Shown here: positions 58,841-64,000 of the stretch, in pieces
How the letters are laid out: each line of letters starts with the position of its first letter
Position numbering within the stretch: position 1 is the stretch's first letter
NCBI GenBank assembly: GCA_030340625.1
Contig: JAOPHQ010005157.1
Coordinates: 1-64,000 of the forward strand
DNA: 64,000 nt
Source of the DNA: Merluccius polli
Lineage: Eukaryota; Chordata; Actinopteri; Gadiformes; Merlucciidae
Reading direction: 5' to 3'
The notes under the pieces: generated by a model
What the model saw: only the letters and a program-made list of their open reading frames with translations
The model's database searches: none
Told to the model about the DNA's origin: nothing
Made by a program: the position numbers and the translations under genes

Positions 58841-60843
58841 GGGGCTCTGGCCTTTGTTTCGGGGGCACCCCCACCCCACTGGTTCTCGGGGCTCGAGAGG
58901 AAGGTCGGGGTGAAATGGGGGGAGAGAGGGGGGGGGTGGCGGTGGTCCTGCTGCCTAGCTGTTCTTGTGCCGGGAGGATCCAAGGTCCGGGTGTGTGGGA
59001 GTGGCGTTGTTAAGAGACATATGGACCCACAGAGGGAAAAGGGGAGAGGGTGGGGGGGTAGGGGGGGGTGGTGGTGGTGGTGGCGGTGGCGGGGGCACAA
59101 CCGCAATGGCGGACTCCAAGGTTGAGGACAGACAACGCTCTCCATCCACAGTTCCTAAAATAATATATCTTCTTCTAACTACAAGGACCACAATGGAAAT
59201 ACGTCCTGTGACTTTGTTGTGTTATCCTTGATGCTCTTTTAATGTGCGCATGTACATGGTCTTGAAATCATGTAATTGTCCTTTTAAAGTGAATTGTCAA
59301 ATAAATAAACTAAACCAAAAAACTAAACTTCTCCGTGTCTTTGTCTAAATGTTGTGCTTACACGGCTTTAAACGTGGACCCCAGGAGGCCAAGCACACAC
59401 AACAACCCGTCATTAACTTTAATGTGATGTATTATTTCACCAACCTTTACATTACAGAGCAGCGGAGCAGAACGCACCGCTCGCCGGATCACAGAAGACA
59501 TGCCATCTGGGCCCGGTTGCCATGGGGACCAGCTGTGACTCGCCGGTTAATGAGACAACATGTAAATATGTATCACTGTCCTCGTCTATCTGATTAAAAT
59601 AACGCTAGGTCCGCACAGATGTTGGCTGCACTGGCTGGCCTTGCAGACTTAGTCCATGGTAAGCATATTCATGGCAGGCGACAGTGGACAGATTCCCTGC
59701 ATCATCCATGCACAGGACGTACAGAAGAAAAACGAAATGCAATGCAGTTTCCCAGATACGCTGTACGACTGCTGATTCAGCTTCAAGCAGACCACAAAGT
59801 AAATATATTCACACTGTGTGTGTGAGTGCGTGCTACATTCATATGGAAAACTGTTATGGGTGAGCAAACACCAGGGAAAGTATGTGTTAGCGGTGCGCTA
59901 AATTAGCCTGTGATTACAGAGGCGGGCGGCTGTTGTGAAATACCTTTCCATGTCGACTTCAAAAGGATATTATCGAAGCTTCCAGCGGCCATTTGTTCCT
60001 GCGCCTTCATTTCGAGCCTAACTTAAGGTAAAATAGCACTGTGCAAAATGTATTTTTGTGCTGTACAGCAGTGCGTGTACCTGTTGTCCTATTGCGCCAT
60101 TTTCCCGCCATTGAAAGAGCTCCACAGCTTCATGAGTAGGCCTACTGCCAACACAACAGAGAGCAAAAATAATGCACAAACTCAAAACAGATTTGGGCCA
60201 CTCTTTCATGTTGTAGCTTTGTGGTAAAAAAAAAAAAAAAAGACACAGGCACACCCTAAACCTCCAGAGTTGCTAATTTCACAATGTGAAGTGAGTTTTA
60301 CACAACACAATGCTGTCAGCTCTTCTGGATTACAACGTGAAGACAGGCTGCTGCCATCATCTCTGTAGGAGATGATAGCATTTTATGTTGTTGTGGGCTA
60401 TGCAAGACCCATTTTATGCACGTTTGTGCTGCCAATGGTGGTGAATATACAGCCAGCCATTGTTGTTTTTGGTATTCTGCATTGAAAAATAAAAAGACAG
60501 CAGCAGCTGCAGCCGATCTGACTTTTGCATTGGCAATGCTATAGACTTTAATCAAATCAAAACAAGACCAGGCCTATCTAGACCTCAATATCTTCTACCA
60601 TTATAGTATTACTTGAATATGATTTAGCTTTCTTTTTTCCTTTCAATTGATCTCTCCATTTTGTTTCAACATATATCAATGGGTTTTTTCGTATGTGTGT
60701 GTGTGTGTGTTGACATCATGTTGCCCTTCTGCCCTCTCACAGAAGGTGAGGGAGCATGGAGCTACGCCAGGCTGTGTCCCGTTGCAGACAGTGACATCCT
60801 GTCATCCTCTGTGGGGAAAGGTGGCTTTGGACCATGTGACCTC

Positions 60844-60872
60844 AGACACACACACACACACACCCTAAACCA

Positions 60873-60908
<36 letters not shown>

Positions 60909-60967
60909 CCCCTGAACCAATTCAGCCACACCCACACAGACACCCACGCACACACTGAACCAATTCA

Positions 60968-61001
<34 letters not shown>

Positions 61002-61094
61002 AACATACAACCTCAAACACACAAACACACAGACTCAAAGACACACACAAACACACACACACACACGCACTCACACACACACGCACACACACAC
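60844..61094. repeat. CA array with interspersed CTGAACCAATTCA module
   Basis: CA blocks alternate with CCTAAACCAATT / CCTGAACCAATTCA / ACTGAACCAATTCA at about 60863, 60911 and 60954. This indicates segmental tandem duplication within the microsatellite. Confidence 0.88.
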
Positions 61095-61830
61095 AATCTA
61101 ATCATCCAGCATGGAAAGTTTGTTTGTGGAGAGTATAAAATAAGAGCTGGTTTTATGGCGCTGTGTGTCCGACCAACCACTTCTCTGGGGTTTCTGGGGG
61201 TTACCGGGTGGGGTGGTAACCCGGTCACAATGACCGGTCTGCCTGGACTAACAGGAAAAAGAGGGTGCCAGAGTGACCAAGTGGCAGAAAAACAAAAAAT
61301 AAAAAAGACAAGTGCACCTCTGGGAGTATTCCGGATGGACGCTAGCTGGGGGGGAGCAGATGCTGGTCCTGTGGTAATACAGTTACCTCCCCAGCCCTGA
61401 CCTCAGTGCCGGAAGAAGGGGCGACAAGCGCTCCTGGAAAGGGAATCTGATCGAGATTCATTAGAAGTGAGACATGAGGTCATAGGAAAGCCCCCCCCCC
61501 TCCCCAGCAGCTCTAGCATGGACAACAGACTGCTTATCTTTCAATTGAAATTAGAATATGAAACCGTGTGTCACTAGGCGCTGCCGTTCTGGCAGGATAT
61601 TTTTCCCGGCGTGTGAAGTCTGGGCTCATACTCCCGACGCGGTGAAGCCTGGCGGATACACAGGCTAGCGGTAATCTAGCCCAGCATCTGTCTTATCTTT
61701 ACCATCAGGCACAAAGAGCCACATAACCTGCAACTGGGGGAGCTCTGCGTTCTGTCTGTCGCTGATTAGGACGCATGCACACATGTTTCCATTAAGAAAT
61801 AAACACATAGATTAATACATAGATGTATAG

Positions 61831-61865
<35 letters not shown>

Positions 61866-62110
61866 TGACAACATGACCAAACAAGACCTGGCCCTTTTCA
61901 ACCTGTTCCCTTTAAAGTCCACCCAGAATGCAGTCTGTTAAAATCTAAGCGACTCCTCCGGACAATGGAACCACAGACAAGGAATCAATGGAGCAGCCAT
62001 TAAATCTGCCTTTAACTTCTAGTCGTCACTTGGAGGAGGCATTATGTGCACGTGTGGCCCTTCTCCTCGTCCTTTGTCATGGTAAAGAAGCACTAAAGTC
62101 ACCCTCCCTG

Positions 62111-62143
<33 letters not shown>

Positions 62144-62934
62144 GTCTGTGAGAGCACATTAGCAAACCAAAGCACTGACTTTTTCTCTCACCTGCTGGGC
62201 CGGGTCTCAGGGAGTCACGGCCTGGATATTGAGGCCATTAATGTCCACAGTCCCCCCCCCCCCCCCCCCCCTTTATACACACTACTGGAGGGGGAGGAGA
62301 GGGGGAGAGGAGGAGACGAAAGTGGAGAGAAGAGGGGGAGAGGTTGGGATGAGGAGAGGGGAGGTGAAAATAGAAGTGAGAAAAAGGGTGTAGTGGAGAA
62401 TCCAGAGGACAGGAGAAAATATGTCTTACCAATATCATTCATTCATAGTCATTTTCATTGAATCTTCTTAATTCATTCATGAATTAAGCATCCAACCCCT
62501 GAGCCGCTCTCCTGACTGAAGTGATTCTGTGAATTAAATGACAGCCCGCTTTGAATAACTCCAACTAGGCTGATTGAAATGTCACAACCTTACACATCAT
62601 TAATACCCAAATACACTGGAGGAAAGAAGAGGAACTCTGTTCTAATAACACCCGAAAACCAGACACTCACTATCTCTCTAGTGTGGATCGACAGCCCATT
62701 TGAAACAATAACAATATTAGAATCTGGGTGAATATGAACTCCTCCTATGCTACGTGTGTATGACTGGGAGTCAAGCTCTCCCCCAGAACAGATAAGGGGC
62801 CCGCTGAGCCTTCATAATGATACTAATGAAAACCAGTCGCTGCACAGAGACTGACTTAAGCCTTTATCCGGAAAGATACATATTAAGATAGGTGCGGCTT
62901 ATCACACTGCTGCATAGACAAATCACTAGATGTG

Positions 62935-62936
<2 letters not shown>

Positions 62937-62989
<53 letters not shown>

Positions 62990-62991
62990 GT
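62937..62991. repeat. (GT)n microsatellite
   Basis: About 55 bases of GT; a second pure GT run is at 63282-63329. Confidence 0.95.
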
Positions 62992-63276
62992 CGGAGGGAG
63001 GGGGCAATGTGGTGGATGGCTGTATTGTGTTTTTTTGCTTTGAATGTGTGTATGTGTGTGTGTGTGTGTATCATGTCAGAGAATTACAAAGCTCTATTGA
63101 GACATGATAGATCTCCTTCCCTTCAACAGTCTTTTATTTGATCTGTGCATGCTGTGGGTTTCCAACAGTGATTGTGGCTTTCAAAGACAACATTTTTTTC
63201 ATGCATGCCATAAATACAAATGTACAAACGTAAAAAGGTTCACAGTGATGCATGGCTTCAATATGAATAGTAAAGA

Positions 63277-63329
<53 letters not shown>

Positions 63330-64000
63330 AATTGTAATGAATAGAGACAAAGAACATTGGTCTTGAATCATGTATACACAGAAAATGATATTTCTCAGGA
63401 GATTATATGCAGTACATCATTCCACCACCAGAGGGAAGCACAACACCTGCAAGGCACTGCTCCCAAACATGTCAATGGTCAAAGCAGCTAAACAGCCAGC
63501 CAGTCCATGTGGTTTTACACACACACGCACACACACATGCACACACACACAAACACACGCACACACGCACGCACACGTCAGCCTACACGCACCCAAAGAC
63601 AAAGACAAACAATCGCTTAACGATAGCACTCTTCTAAACTGTCATTGTGCTGGGCTGTCACCTTGATGTGCAGCAGACATCCATAAGAGACGTCCAAAAA
63701 CAGACATCCATAACAGAGTGCTAGACTGCATTTAGCCTGCTCTACCTGACACCTGGTTTCCCAGGTCTGCTCAGCAACAACACAACTCCTCACGCACTAT
63801 TCACACACACGTCCATCTGGCTGGACAGTTGCTTACCCCCCGCTAATCTCCTTCTCTCTATCTCCTCCACCCCCTCTCTCCCCCTTACCCTTTCCCTTTA
63901 CATTACTCCTCCTGTCTGTCAAACACACCTCCACCTCCCGACTACAGACGGAAGATGTCCGCGGCTCATTCAAGGCTCCCCAGGTTAAATAATCCAACTG

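Larger units (their letters stand above)
45863..64000. other. upstream region of nav2, no coding exon recognised
   Basis: 18.1 kb, probably intronic, since NAV2 needs at least one further 5' coding exon. Contains many CA/GT, GA/CT, GAG/GAA and poly-C/G tracts. Larger ones are listed separately. Others: 48944-48977, 50128-50182, 52484-52515, 53062-53087, 55154-55220, 58470-58494, 61833-61862, 62252-62271 and 63520-63572. Repeat-poor islands at 46130-46320, 47760-48420, 49840-50090, 52190-52380, 54600-55090, 59240-60200, 61490-61780 and 62450-62880 show no open frames of note. Confidence 0.75.

Noticed and set aside
58713..59013. Open frames encoding poly-Arg and poly-Gly
   Set aside because: Produced by the (GAG)n array at 58770-58840; no conserved sequence on either side.
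59106..59231. Plus-strand frame starting MADSKVEDRQRS after a Kozak-like context
   Set aside because: Only about 40 codons, no recognisable family, no good donor in frame, and surrounded by G-rich simple sequence.

Overview
The window is vertebrate nuclear DNA, almost certainly from a teleost fish. It holds one recognisable protein-coding gene, spread over many exons with consensus GT/AG splice sites. The introns are dense in CA/GT, GA/CT, poly-C/poly-G and GAG microsatellites. Degenerate transposons and minisatellites of the kind common in ray-finned fish genomes are also present. Nothing bacterial or viral is seen.

The gene is neuron navigator 2 (nav2), on the minus strand, so transcription runs from high to low coordinates. 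Fifteen exons were placed by hand from conserved NAV-family peptides and splice sites (numbered E1 to E15 here). E1 is at 45745-45862 and E15 runs off the window at base 1. Every exon-exon phase matches its partner. The joined reading frame is open for 4381 nt (1460 codons) with no stop or frameshift. E1-E4 encode the calponin-homology (CH) domain. E4-E15 encode the long, disordered, Ser/Pro/Lys-rich middle of the protein, including three SxIP-type EB1-binding motifs in the giant exon E6. The coiled coils and C-terminal AAA+ domain of NAV proteins are not here and should lie below base 1. The initiator Met exon(s) were not found and probably lie above 64000.

Layout: 1-5654 is exon-dense (E15-E11) and includes a clean 923-bp hAT-like element. 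5655-17874 is a large intron rich in simple repeats, with 60-bp and 20-bp minisatellites. 17875-26917 carries E10-E6. 26918-34006 is an intron holding a dead L1-like LINE fragment with a 204-bp perfect-hairpin element inside it. 34007-45862 carries E5-E1. 45863-64000 is upstream intronic or 5' sequence with only simple repeats and some repeat-poor islands.

The most interesting points are: (i) the hAT-like element with perfect 18-bp inverted termini and a perfect 8-bp duplication, 33 bp from a splice donor; (ii) a coding 24-bp minisatellite just after the CH domain; (iii) a poly-Gly tract in an otherwise conserved block; (iv) UG-repeat-like sequence in place of a normal polypyrimidine tract at three consecutive 3' splice sites; and (v) the nested hairpin element. 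No previously undescribed multi-gene system was found.
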